Shown one piece after another: positions 20,988 to 28,024 of a stretch of DNA of 36,485 nucleotides. Under the pieces are notes generated by a model, which was not told where the DNA came from, made no database searches, and saw only the letters and a program-made list of their open reading frames with translations. Every line of letters starts with the position of its first letter. Position 1 is the stretch's first letter. Source of the DNA: Pelolinea sp. (GTDB lineage Bacteria > Chloroflexota > Anaerolineae > Anaerolineales > Anaerolineaceae); contig JAAZOD010000033.1 in NCBI GenBank assembly GCA_012797975.1, positions 1 through 36,485 on the forward strand, written 5' to 3'. Position numbers and translations under genes: made by a program.

Positions 20988-22667
20988 ATGAGCATACAGG
21001 AAATCGAACTTGACCGGATACTCCCCAACCCATTCCAGACCAGGAATAGCGAGGATGCTGAGCATATTCAGAACCTGGTGGAGAGCATCCGCATGCACGG
21101 ATTGATGCAGATGCCCACAGCGCGGATCTCCGCAGGGAAAGAGATCTCGATCAACGGCAGTGATCCCAAACCGATGGTGGAGCTGGCTTTCGGGCATAGC
21201 CGGTTCGCGGCGTTCAAGATCCTGCGCGAGCAGATGCCGGCAAGTTTTGGCAGCATGCCGTTGAACATCGTGGAGCTCACTGATCTGCAGATGTTCGAAA
21301 TGGCAGTGGCTGAGAACCGCGAACGCAAAGACCTCACACCGATCGAGGAAGCCAAGGCTATGCAGCGTTACCAGGACGAATTCAAGAAAACGAGCGCCGA
21401 GGTTGGCAAGTTATTCCACCTGAGCGACAGCGCCGTGCGCGGGAAGATGCGCCTGCTGGACCTGCCGGTGGAGATCCAGGACAAGGTAGGTCGTGAGCTC
21501 ACCGAAGGGGCGGCGCGCGAGCTGCTGACCTTTGAGAGCCTGCCGGATGTGCTCAAAGCTGAAAAAATTTGGATCAATGGGCAAAACATCACGCTGAAAG
21601 AACGAATTGCGGAAATGGTGCAGGAGGGAGCCAGCCAGGATGAACTAAAAAAAGTAATTGATTCCACAGTGGAACATAAAGCCACTGAGATGAGTAAGAG
21701 GGGCTGGAAGAACACGGACGAGCTGCTCAACCGAGCAGGTGAGAAGATCCGCATGTGCAAGGGCTGCCCGTGGATGATCACACGCAATGACACCAATTAC
21801 TGCCTTGATAAAAAGTGCTACGAATCCAAGCAGGATGCCTTGAAGCTGGCGGTTCTCAACCAGGCAAGCCTGCTGAGCGGCATCGCGATCCTTGATGAGG
21901 ATAAAGAGGAGTATTCGCATCATACCAGTTTCAATTATGGGCATGAGGCCAAGCTGAAAGAGATCCTCGAGAAGCGCTGCGAGAACCTTCGATTGAAATT
22001 TAATAAATACGGGAACAGCAGCACGGCGCTGGTGGAAGGTTTCGAAAATGTAGATGTGGTTTGTGATAAACGCGCCGGGCAGTGCACCTGCCTCAAGGCG
22101 ATGCAGTCGGGGGTGGATCTGGCATCTGGAGAACAGGGGATTACCGAGGAGGAACGCAAGGAAATGCGCCGGCAGATGAAAGAGCAAGAACGCATTGACA
22201 GAGAACAGCGTAAGCATATCGAGCGGCAAACAGAGATCGCACTTACCCGCGGGTTAATGGATCACTGCCTGGAAGCGTGGAAAACAGCGCTTGGAAAATT
22301 GATCTATGACAAAGAAAGTGAAAAATGCGGATCGTTTCTTGAAGTGCTTGAATTTATTTCCAAACGGGTTGTAAGTCATACAACCTGGGGAGACAATCGC
22401 AGTGTTCTCAGGCAATGTAACGAGCTGCTGGAAAAATGCGGATTGGCAAAACTGGATCTGGTAATTGACGGAGATGAAGCGGAGCAGATCGAGCCCGTCT
22501 CGCAAACTTCGCTCGGGGGCGCAGAGATCGCGGGCAAATCCTTGATGGAGGTATTCGAAGCAGACGTCGAGCCAGCCTCAGAGGAACTGGATAAAGGAAC
22601 CTGGGCTCCTGAGGAAGAATTCTCAGAGTGCACAGCCAAAACGCTTAAGGTGGCACATGGCAAATGA
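20988..22667 (+). CDS. ParB-like (ParB/Srx fold) protein with KorB-type helix-turn-helix
   Basis: About 559 residues from ATG 20988 with AGGAAGG upstream; a GTG at 20877 would add 37 residues. The N-terminal ParB/Srx domain starts IQEIELDRILPNPFQTR, with ELAFGHSRFAAFKIL (the conserved GHSR stretch) and AVAENRERKDLTPIEEA. A helix-turn-helix follows (SAEVGKLFHLSDSAVRGKMRLL). The middle has a cysteine cluster (CKGCPW ... CLDKKCYE), then a long helical region. ParB-fold proteins bind CTP and clamp on DNA; phage members act in partition, regulation or nicking. No ParA partner is visible, so a replication or regulatory role is likelier than partition. Confidence 0.78.
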   Translation: MSIQEIELDRILPNPFQTRNSEDAEHIQNLVESIRMHGLMQMPTARISAGKEISINGSDPKPMVELAFGHSRFAAFKILREQMPASFGSMPLNIVELTDLQMFEMAVAENRERKDLTPIEEAKAMQRYQDEFKKTSAEVGKLFHLSDSAVRGKMRLLDLPVEIQDKVGRELTEGAARELLTFESLPDVLKAEKIWINGQNITLKERIAEMVQEGASQDELKKVIDSTVEHKATEMSKRGWKNTDELLNRAGEKIRMCKGCPWMITRNDTNYCLDKKCYESKQDALKLAVLNQASLLSGIAILDEDKEEYSHHTSFNYGHEAKLKEILEKRCENLRLKFNKYGNSSTALVEGFENVDVVCDKRAGQCTCLKAMQSGVDLASGEQGITEEERKEMRRQMKEQERIDREQRKHIERQTEIALTRGLMDHCLEAWKTALGKLIYDKESEKCGSFLEVLEFISKRVVSHTTWGDNRSVLRQCNELLEKCGLAKLDLVIDGDEAEQIEPVSQTSLGGAEIAGKSLMEVFEADVEPASEELDKGTWAPEEEFSECTAKTLKVAHGK

Positions 22668-22971
22668 TCTGTTGAACCGCTTGAGGAGTGATGGCGTGCA
22701 GGTGCACCAGGAGTATGTGGCTGGCCGGCTGGTATGGATCTGCCGGGGGATCATTTTTGTGACATTGGAAAAGCTGGAGGAGTTGCTCTATGGGAAAAAA
22801 GTATTTATTGGATCAGTGCGTGCGGGAGGAGTTCCTGCAGCTGGTGAAGAAGGCGGGCAACAACCAGAAGAAACGCGAGGAGGCGCGGAAATTGGTTTAT
22901 TCGCGGATGTGCGGAAGAAAAGTGGACGGCGTGCGTTGGTGGAACGCGAACCGGGAAGCGTTAAAGGATGA
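22657..22971 (+). CDS. small hypothetical protein with unusual overlapping C-terminus
   Basis: Starts at ATG 22657, overlapping the ParB-like stop. The first 47 residues (to LEKLEELLYGKK) look like a real protein. The last 55 residues are read in a different frame over the next gene (22790) and look like out-of-frame translation. Either the overlap is genuine, or a stop was lost near 22795 by mutation or base-call error in the A6 run. Confidence 0.4.
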   Translation: MANDLLNRLRSDGVQVHQEYVAGRLVWICRGIIFVTLEKLEELLYGKKVFIGSVRAGGVPAAGEEGGQQPEETRGGAEIGLFADVRKKSGRRALVEREPGSVKG

Positions 22972-23005
22972 GATGAAAGAGCTGGAAGCGAGGGTGGCAG
23001 CGTGA
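22790..23005 (+). CDS. small basic early protein
   Basis: A 71-residue basic helical protein with GGAGGAG eight bases before ATG. It contains KKREEARKLVYSRMCGRKVDGVRWWNAN. Codon pattern and ribosome-binding site favour this frame over the overlapping upstream one. Its stop overlaps the next start. No family recognised. Confidence 0.6.
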   Translation: MGKKYLLDQCVREEFLQLVKKAGNNQKKREEARKLVYSRMCGRKVDGVRWWNANREALKDEMKELEARVAA

Positions 23006-23187
23006 AACCATTAACCACGAAATTCGCGAAAATTTCAAAAAGAAGTGAAAAACCAAAATTTGGATTTTTATGCAAGATCATTGGTCATTCGTGGAAGCTC
23101 AAGGCGCGCTGCCGGAATGCACATTATCAATCGATCAAGGGCCGGCGCTGCGGGCGGGTAATGCTGGTGAAGGGAAGAGTGAAATAA
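23002..23187 (+). CDS. small GHxW/cysteine protein
   Basis: A 61-residue basic protein from GTG 23002, overlapping the previous stop. The core CKIIGHSWKLKARC ... GRRCGR resembles small phage zinc-binding proteins of the DUF1660 type (C-x-GH-W ... C). Likely binds a metal ion; role unknown. Confidence 0.55.
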   Translation: MKPLTTKFAKISKRSEKPKFGFLCKIIGHSWKLKARCRNAHYQSIKGRRCGRVMLVKGRVK

Positions 23188-23723
23188 TGTCGATTGGCAA
23201 CCGGATCTCACTGGCATCTGGGAAACGACTGGCTGAAATGGTTGTCAATCATCTCAAGCCTGATTGTGAGCGCATAGAAATTGCCGGCAGTATCAGGAGG
23301 CGCGCTGAGACCGTGGGAGATATTGAGATCGTATTGATCCCGCGCAAGGTTCCTATAGATCTATTTGGCAACGAGGAGTTTGGTCATCAGCGGATCGAGG
23401 ATGTGCTTTCTGCCAGTGGTTATATGTTCTCAAAGCGCGGGATGTACTTCAAGCAAGCGCGGTTGCCTTCCAGTGATGTGATTGTAGATCTCTTTTTGAC
23501 CACACCGGAAAAATGGGGCGTGGTTTTCACTCTCAGGACAGGCAGCGCCTGGTTCTCGCATAAATTAGTGACGAAAAAACGCGAAGGTGGAATGTGCCCA
23601 AGCAATATTGATTTTGTCGACGGGAGGTTATGGAGGTCCGGGTTGATACTGGAGACGCCTGAGGAAGAAGATGTTTTCAGGGAGCTTGGACTGGAGTGGA
23701 TCGCTCCGGAAAAGAGGAATTGA
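23187..23723 (+). CDS. minimal family X DNA polymerase-like nucleotidyltransferase
   Basis: A 178-residue protein from ATG 23187. The palm domain has the nucleotidyltransferase signature AGSIRRRAETVGDIEIV (Gly34-Ser35, metal ligands at Asp45 and Glu47) and a third acidic residue in VIVDLFL (Asp101). The thumb follows: WGVVFTLRTGSAWFSHKL and the C-terminal TPEEEDVFRELGLEWIAPEKR, which matches the end of PolX enzymes. The 8-kDa and fingers helix-hairpin-helix domains are absent. The size is like African swine fever virus PolX (174 residues). Glu at the second metal position is unusual for a polymerase, where Asp is usual. It may fill gaps, repair ends, or act as a terminal transferase. Confidence 0.72.
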   Translation: MSIGNRISLASGKRLAEMVVNHLKPDCERIEIAGSIRRRAETVGDIEIVLIPRKVPIDLFGNEEFGHQRIEDVLSASGYMFSKRGMYFKQARLPSSDVIVDLFLTTPEKWGVVFTLRTGSAWFSHKLVTKKREGGMCPSNIDFVDGRLWRSGLILETPEEEDVFRELGLEWIAPEKRN

Positions 23724-23725
23724 GG

Positions 23726-23983
23726 ATGGGAGGATTATTTCGGAAGATGTATCGCTTCCCTGTGAAGTGCGGGTTTTGCGGGAAGCCCACTGATGTGATG
23801 GCTTTCGATGAGGTGGATGCCGGCAGACGGCTGACTGAAAAAGGCTGGCGAACGATGAAGATCACCCAGGGGAAAGGCAAGTCGAAAAAGGAATCGAAAG
23901 TATTGGCTTGTAAAAAGTGTGCCCGCGAGTTGATCACTGCCCAGGAGGAAGCGAATAAGAAGATGAAAGTGGTGAAGAAATGA
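23726..23983 (+). CDS. zinc-ribbon early protein
   Basis: An 85-residue protein from ATG 23726. CGFCGKPTD near residue 15 and CKKCAREL near residue 64 form a paired CxxC zinc ribbon. The remainder is Lys-rich. It follows the PolX-like gene by two bases and may bind DNA or RNA. Confidence 0.65.
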   Translation: MGGLFRKMYRFPVKCGFCGKPTDVMAFDEVDAGRRLTEKGWRTMKITQGKGKSKKESKVLACKKCARELITAQEEANKKMKVVKK

Positions 23984-23997
23984 ATGGAGGCAAAAAA

Positions 23998-24261
23998 ATG
24001 AATATTCCTAACAATCAATGCCAATATCCTGGAAGTGAACACTTGATCGAAGATACTTCAATGTCAGGGGGCAGCGTTATCTATCAAGATAATGATCATG
24101 GTATTCCAGAAATGATTAGGGTATGCGATCAACATTACAAAATCCATATCTTGAAGTATTGGCCGGAATCATCCATCGCTATGTTTTATCGAAAACAAGA
24201 CGAAGGCAAAACCATTCAAGCTAGTCTTTTGACAAACATTGGAAAGGATGGTACACGATGA
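23998..24261 (+). CDS. small hypothetical protein with Cys/His pairs
   Basis: An 87-residue protein; ATG 23998 is preferred over ATG 23980 because GGAGG lies nine bases upstream. NNQCQYPGSEHL and VCDQHYKIHIL carry Cys and His pairs that could hold a zinc ion. Base composition is more AT-rich than neighbouring genes, suggesting recent acquisition. No family recognised. Confidence 0.5.
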   Translation: MNIPNNQCQYPGSEHLIEDTSMSGGSVIYQDNDHGIPEMIRVCDQHYKIHILKYWPESSIAMFYRKQDEGKTIQASLLTNIGKDGTR

Positions 24262-24380
24262 AGTGTCCGGTTTGCGGTGGATTTGGGATGTTTGGTTATC
24301 TTGGTTGTCGTCTGTGCCACGCCACAGGTCGCATATCCTTATTTCGCTGGCTGATGTGGTGGATAGGAGGGAAGAAATGA
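24258..24380 (+). CDS. 40-residue zinc-finger peptide
   Basis: ATG 24258 overlaps the previous stop and its own stop overlaps the next ATG. The sequence MKCPVCGGFGMFGYLGC with CRLCHATG is a CxxCxGxG-type zinc finger as in DnaJ; the tail is aromatic and hydrophobic (LFRWLMWWIGG), perhaps membrane-associating. Confidence 0.6.
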   Translation: MKCPVCGGFGMFGYLGCRLCHATGRISLFRWLMWWIGGKK

Positions 24381-24631
24381 GTTACGACAAAGAGTTTCAC
24401 GAATGGGCTAGGTTACATCCTGCTGATGTGAGTGCGGTTGGAATAAACGCTCTGCTTGACGAAATAGACCGTCTGCAATCCGAGAATAATAATCTGAAAT
24501 TAGCCAGTGATAAACTCTATTACCTTATGATTGACAATCCAAAAAGCAAGAAGTTGGCGGACGCAGTATTAGACAGTATATATGGCAAAGATTGGCGATC
24601 CCTTCCCCAACCGCCAGAGGAGCAGGAATGA
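24377..24631 (+). CDS. small early coiled-coil protein
   Basis: An 84-residue protein from ATG 24377 with GGAGGG upstream. INALLDEIDRLQSENNNLKLASDKLYYL is a coiled coil. No family recognised; its end overlaps the frame of the next gene. Confidence 0.55.
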   Translation: MSYDKEFHEWARLHPADVSAVGINALLDEIDRLQSENNNLKLASDKLYYLMIDNPKSKKLADAVLDSIYGKDWRSLPQPPEEQE

Positions 24632-24965
24632 AACCAGAAGTCTGAAAGTTGGTGACAAGATAAAGTTTAAATCCGATAAAAGAAAATTTACTGTAAGAGC
24701 AAAATCGGACAGATTTTTAATTTGCACAAAGCCATTCAATCTTGAGCATACCGTTCTTTATACGATCGTTGACTTAAAAAGATTGGTGAGAGGGCGGGAC
24801 AATTTGGTTTTTGGAATTTATGATTACGCTATTCAAAAAGACATCGACGAGTGCCTTAAACAATTGATGGAAGATGAAAAAAGCGAATACTGTGATGGGC
24901 TGGAAGTCTCACATCGACATTCAGTAATGCTTGATGTTGAAATGCCAAAAGAGGCTTCCAAATGA
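24582..24965 (+). CDS. conserved phage protein of unknown function, start uncertain
   Basis: The conserved part starts near codon 20: KVGDKIKFKSDKRKFTVRA, then DRFLICTKPFNLEHTVLYTIVDL, RGRDNLVFG and EVSHRHSVMLDVE. This pattern is common in small proteins of Firmicutes phages, which begin at the KVGD region. Here the only ATG in frame lies upstream at 24582 inside the previous gene without a clear ribosome-binding site, while ATG 24628, correctly placed, is in another frame and stops after five codons. A one-base indel or use of CTG 24643 could explain this. Confidence 0.55.
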   Translation: MAKIGDPFPNRQRSRNETRSLKVGDKIKFKSDKRKFTVRAKSDRFLICTKPFNLEHTVLYTIVDLKRLVRGRDNLVFGIYDYAIQKDIDECLKQLMEDEKSEYCDGLEVSHRHSVMLDVEMPKEASK

Positions 24966-25174
24966 AACCACAGACTATGGCATTATTAACGAGCGTACTG
25001 GCGCTGAATGCCCTGGCAAAGCCGGCAGAGCGTGAAGTAGAACTTCCTGACCGCGGCAGGGAGGACCCGAAGGTCAAACGGATGAAGAAGATGGAAGCTA
25101 AAAGCCGTAAGATCAACCGGAAGATCGCGGGGAAGAAGCGCAAGTTCTCAGGGAAAAGGAATAAAAAGAAATGA
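24962..25174 (+). CDS. small very basic protein
   Basis: A 70-residue protein from ATG 24962. The C-terminal half is almost entirely Lys/Arg (KVKRMKKMEAKSRKINRKIA), which suggests nucleic acid binding. It overlaps genes on both sides by ATGA. No family recognised. Confidence 0.5.
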   Translation: MKPQTMALLTSVLALNALAKPAEREVELPDRGREDPKVKRMKKMEAKSRKINRKIAGKKRKFSGKRNKKK

Positions 25175-25326
25175 GTAGTTTCTTCTGGCTGTGGTGCTGC
25201 CCGGGTGCGATATTTATTGTGGTACTGGTGTGGGGATTGATCATCCTGTGGATCTGCGGGTTTACGGATTCACCAGCTGCGCAGATCAGAGATGCCAACG
25301 CCCAGGAGCATGAGCAGCAGGATTAG
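25171..25326 (+). CDS. small single-span membrane protein
   Basis: A 51-residue protein starting MSSFFWLWCCPGAIFIVV, with a hydrophobic helix to about residue 30 (LVWGLIILWICGF) and an acidic, Gln-rich tail. It begins within the stop of the basic gene upstream. Possibly a small inner-membrane protein made early. Confidence 0.5.
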   Translation: MSSFFWLWCCPGAIFIVVLVWGLIILWICGFTDSPAAQIRDANAQEHEQQD

Positions 25327-25468
25327 CATGCTGAGGACGATCGGAAGGGTGATGTTCTCGATGGGTGTGCCGAAATATATTTCAATACAGGTTGGCAAAA
25401 TATTCCAGACATTGACCCAGACGACAAACCTATTAATTATCAAGAAACAAGAAAGGAATTTAGGTCAA

Positions 25469-25732
25469 ATGAGCACCGATCTAACATACGAAAAAGCAAA
25501 CCCGCCGATGAGAGAAAAGTATGTATGTAGCGATCAAGATAACATCGGCTGGGCTCTTGGAAAGGTTCAGCAATATGCAAGAGAGAATGGAATTCTCATG
25601 TACGTAACCCGCAAGCACGGATTTTATTGGATGACCGACATGTTTGTACCAACCGGTAAACGAGTAGCGATTGTGTACCCTGGCGGAAGAACTGAATTAG
25701 GGTGTGCATACGAAGGCAAGAGGACTAAATGA
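25469..25732 (+). CDS. small early hypothetical protein
   Basis: An 87-residue protein; ATG 25469 follows AAAGGAATTTAGG. An upstream extension to 25292 is open but looks non-coding in composition. GWALGKVQQYARENGILMYVTRKHGFYW suggests a compact alpha/beta protein. AT-rich like the 23998 gene. The 142 bases before it (25327-25468) show no convincing gene. Confidence 0.5.
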   Translation: MSTDLTYEKANPPMREKYVCSDQDNIGWALGKVQQYARENGILMYVTRKHGFYWMTDMFVPTGKRVAIVYPGGRTELGCAYEGKRTK

Positions 25733-25785
25733 CAATCTCTTCCCTTACGAATGACGAACTGGACAGGATGATTGCTGGAAAGTGA
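25729..25785 (+). CDS. 18-residue peptide or gene remnant
   Basis: ATG 25729 overlaps the previous stop; the frame encodes MTISSLTNDELDRMIAGK. LTNDELDRMIA resembles the N-terminus of several small phage proteins, so this may be a truncated copy. Confidence 0.3.
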   Translation: MTISSLTNDELDRMIAGK

Positions 25786-25794
25786 AGGGAATTG

Positions 25795-26268
25795 ATGCCA
25801 TTAATCATATACACCGAGCACCAGGAGCAGGCGGAGCTGATCCGCTGGACAAAAGAGCCTCACACGCTGCGGCTTTACCCGGAAGTGGAATGGCTGTTCG
25901 CGGTGCCGAACGGGGCAAAGCTGCCATACACGGGCAAGGGCAAGCAGCGCAGAAGCCGGCAGGCCGTGATCCTCAAAGCCGAGGGGTTGAAGCCTGGCGT
26001 GCCTGATCTGTGCCTTCCGGTGCCAGCAGGCGGGTATCACGGGCTATGGATCGAGATGAAAAGTTTCCGCAAAGGCGCGAAAGTGAGCAAGGATCAGGCG
26101 GAATGGTTGAAGCAGCTGCAGGTCTACGGGTTTTGCTGCAAGGTATGCGTTGGTTGGGTTGAAGCCAGGGATGAGATCATGCTGTATTTGAACAGCCGGC
26201 ATGACCCCGAGACCAGGGCAAGGTTTGGGTTAGAAGAAATTAAAACATTTGAAGTTGGGGAAAAATGA
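25795..26268 (+). CDS. VRR-NUC domain nuclease
   Basis: A 157-residue protein from ATG 25795. It has the PD-(D/E)XK layout of VRR-NUC enzymes: HQEQAELIRWTKE, VPNGAK, LKAEGLKPGVPDLCLP (Asp71) and HGLWIEMKS (Glu87, Lys89), then a Q-x-W-x-x-x-L helix (DQAEWLKQLQVYGF). Stand-alone VRR-NUC proteins are common in phages, where they cut branched DNA such as Holliday junctions. It lies near SSB in the replication module. Confidence 0.85.
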   Translation: MPLIIYTEHQEQAELIRWTKEPHTLRLYPEVEWLFAVPNGAKLPYTGKGKQRRSRQAVILKAEGLKPGVPDLCLPVPAGGYHGLWIEMKSFRKGAKVSKDQAEWLKQLQVYGFCCKVCVGWVEARDEIMLYLNSRHDPETRARFGLEEIKTFEVGEK

Positions 26269-26456
26269 AAAAGCCAATCAGAACAATCTTTAGCATTCGT
26301 TTTCCAAAAAAAGCCAGGATTGATTTGTTCAATAAATGGCTTCGTTTTAGAGTTCAAAAGCTTCCGGGCATGTTAATTATTAACCTAGGATTTCTTCAAG
26401 TTACTTATTATGCAGGTCTAACTACTTACACTCATTTCATACAAAGACCAAGATAA
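26265..26456 (+). CDS. small hypothetical protein
   Basis: A 63-residue basic protein overlapping the nuclease stop by ATGA. The C-terminal half has a hydrophobic stretch (LPGMLIINLGFLQVTYYAG) that may be one weak membrane span. AT-rich. No family recognised. Confidence 0.45.
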   Translation: MKKPIRTIFSIRFPKKARIDLFNKWLRFRVQKLPGMLIINLGFLQVTYYAGLTTYTHFIQRPR

Positions 26457-26467
26457 GGAGAGTAATC

Positions 26468-26881
26468 ATGTTTTCACAAGTAACGATCATTGGACGGCTT
26501 GGGAAAGATCCGGAGCTGCGCTTCACGCCCACCGGGCAGCAGGTGGCAACCTTCCCGGTGGCAACGGACCATCAATACACGGATCATTCCGGGCAACTGG
26601 TGAAGATCACCACCTGGTTCAGGGTGGCTGCCTGGGGGAAGATGGCCGAGAATTGCAGCAACTATCTCAAGAAGGGCAAGCTGGTGATGGTGCAGGGGGA
26701 GCTGAGCCCGGATGCCAAGACCGGCGCTCCGCGGATCTGGACCGGGGATGATGGCATGGCGCACGCGACCTATGAATTGAATGCGTGGATTGTGAAGTTC
26801 CTCTCTCCGAGTGATCATGCTGCCGGGCAGCCTGTTGAGCCGGCAGAGATCCAGGGCGATGAGAACGAAATTCCATATTGA
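26468..26881 (+). CDS. ssb: single-stranded DNA-binding protein
   Basis: A 137-residue protein with AGGAGAG upstream. It is an OB-fold SSB: FSQVTIIGRLGKDPELRFTPTGQQVATF, then WFRVAAWGKMAENCSNYLKKGKLVMVQGEL, and an acidic tail ending NEIPY, like the DDIPF tip that recruits partner proteins. It coats single-stranded DNA during phage replication. Confidence 0.93.
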   Translation: MFSQVTIIGRLGKDPELRFTPTGQQVATFPVATDHQYTDHSGQLVKITTWFRVAAWGKMAENCSNYLKKGKLVMVQGELSPDAKTGAPRIWTGDDGMAHATYELNAWIVKFLSPSDHAAGQPVEPAEIQGDENEIPY

Positions 26882-26891
26882 GCGCTGAGCC

Positions 26892-27206
26892 ATGACGGAC
26901 ATCCTGCAGGTGATCAAAGATCGGGAAACGGCAGCGAACGCTGAGCTGGAACGCATCAAGGCGCTGAGCGATGACAGGGCATGGCTGGAAGCCTCCTCTC
27001 ATTTTGCCGGCACGGACGCGGAGATCTTCATGCAGATCGTGATCGCGTTATGCCCCAATACGGATCTATCCTTTTGGAGAGAATACCGCAGGCTGAAAAA
27101 GAAAGTGATCACCGTGCATTACAAGAAGTTTGAGAGTGATTCCTACCAGGCGGCTGTAGCGCGCGGCTGGTTATGGGACCGCTGGGTGGTGAAGCATTTT
27201 GACTGA
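26892..27206 (+). CDS. early hypothetical protein
   Basis: A 104-residue protein 10 bases after SSB. Mostly helical (LQVIKDRETAANAELERIKAL; FWREYRRLKKKV) and ends aromatic (VARGWLWDRWVVKHFD). No family recognised. The next gene starts within its last codons. Confidence 0.55.
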   Translation: MTDILQVIKDRETAANAELERIKALSDDRAWLEASSHFAGTDAEIFMQIVIALCPNTDLSFWREYRRLKKKVITVHYKKFESDSYQAAVARGWLWDRWVVKHFD

Positions 27207-27444
27207 ACATCCGTGCGACTACCAGGAATTGCGCTTCACGCCCAGGGAGTTGGAGGTTTTGGGCGGGCTGGTGCGCGGCGACCTGCAGGTGGATATCGCA
27301 GAGAGACTGAGGATATCCGAGCGGTTCGTGGAGCGGCTGGTCGCACAGATCAAGAAGAAGCTGGGAGATGCGCCTACCTCGGCGGTTGCAGTTGGGCGGG
27401 CAGTGAAGCTCGGTTTGGTGGATCCTTTTGATACAGAATATTGA
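27199..27444 (+). CDS. LuxR/GerE-type helix-turn-helix protein
   Basis: An 81-residue protein from TTG 27199, overlapping the previous stop. FTPRELEVLGGLVRGDLQVDIAERLRISERFVERLVAQIKKKLG is the LuxR-type HTH with the usual REL-VL and LGI-like spacing; no receiver domain is present. As the last gene before the late operon it is a good candidate for the late-gene activator. Confidence 0.75.
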   Translation: MTEHPCDYQELRFTPRELEVLGGLVRGDLQVDIAERLRISERFVERLVAQIKKKLGDAPTSAVAVGRAVKLGLVDPFDTEY

Positions 27445-27584
27445 TGGCGGAAATCCGAATGTTGAAAAGGGAAATGAAGAGGTTTAGGATGTAATTGCTT
27501 CTTCTTTTTCCTCCTTACTGGCGGTGCAAGGGAAGTGCCCGGAGTGGTGCCCGGGCATTTCGCTTTTAATGGCGGATTTCCGAA
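27445..27584. promoter_or_regulatory. two operator-like palindromes before the late operon
   Basis: TGGCGGAAATCCGAA (27445-27459) and TGGCGGATTTCCGAA (27570-27584) share a CGGA-WW-TCCG palindrome, 125 bp apart, one on each side of a terminator. They are good candidates for binding sites of a late regulator such as the LuxR-type protein just upstream. Confidence 0.5.
27533..27567 (+). terminator. intrinsic terminator between early and late genes
   Basis: AAGTGCCCGG (27533-27542) pairs with CCGGGCATTT (27551-27560), 10 bp with one G-U, followed by CGCTTTT. It would separate the replication and lysis/late transcripts. Confidence 0.7.
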
Positions 27585-27664
27585 CCTATAAAAAGGGAGT
27601 GCACTCTTGTATCCTATAGCTGGATGTATGCGTCTGTGGGCGTTTACCATTTAAGGAGGATGAA

Positions 27665-28021
27665 ATGTGGCAGGAATTCTTATCCGGATTTATTGAAATA
27701 TTCTTGAAGGCAGTCTTGCCAGTGCTTGCAACCGCGCTGGCAAGTTTAGTTGCTGCGCTGATCACCAAGGGGATCAACTGGCTGAAATCAAAGCTGGACT
27801 TGCAGATGCAGTTTATCCTCAATGAGGCGGTTAAGTCAGCTGTTCTGGCTGCTGAACAGGTCCACCTGGTGGATGCAGCGATTATCAAAAAGGATTACGC
27901 GCTTGATTATGCCACCAGGTGGCTGGCAGCCAGGGGATATAAGATCGACCTTGGGCTGATAGGCGACGCGATCGAAGCCGCGGTATTGGAGCAATTCAAC
28001 AAAGACCGAGCCGCGGGGTAA
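27665..28021 (+). CDS. LLH-family holin
   Basis: A 118-residue protein with AAGGAGG before ATG. Residues 10-38 form one hydrophobic helix (FLKAVLPVLATALASLVAALIT); the rest is amphipathic with AVKSAVLAAEQ and KKDYALDYATRWLAARG, as in LL-H type holins. It would permeabilise the membrane at lysis. It opens the late operon, while the GH25 lysin lies far downstream at 11511. Confidence 0.75.
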   Translation: MWQEFLSGFIEIFLKAVLPVLATALASLVAALITKGINWLKSKLDLQMQFILNEAVKSAVLAAEQVHLVDAAIIKKDYALDYATRWLAARGYKIDLGLIGDAIEAAVLEQFNKDRAAG

Positions 28022-28024
28022 GCG

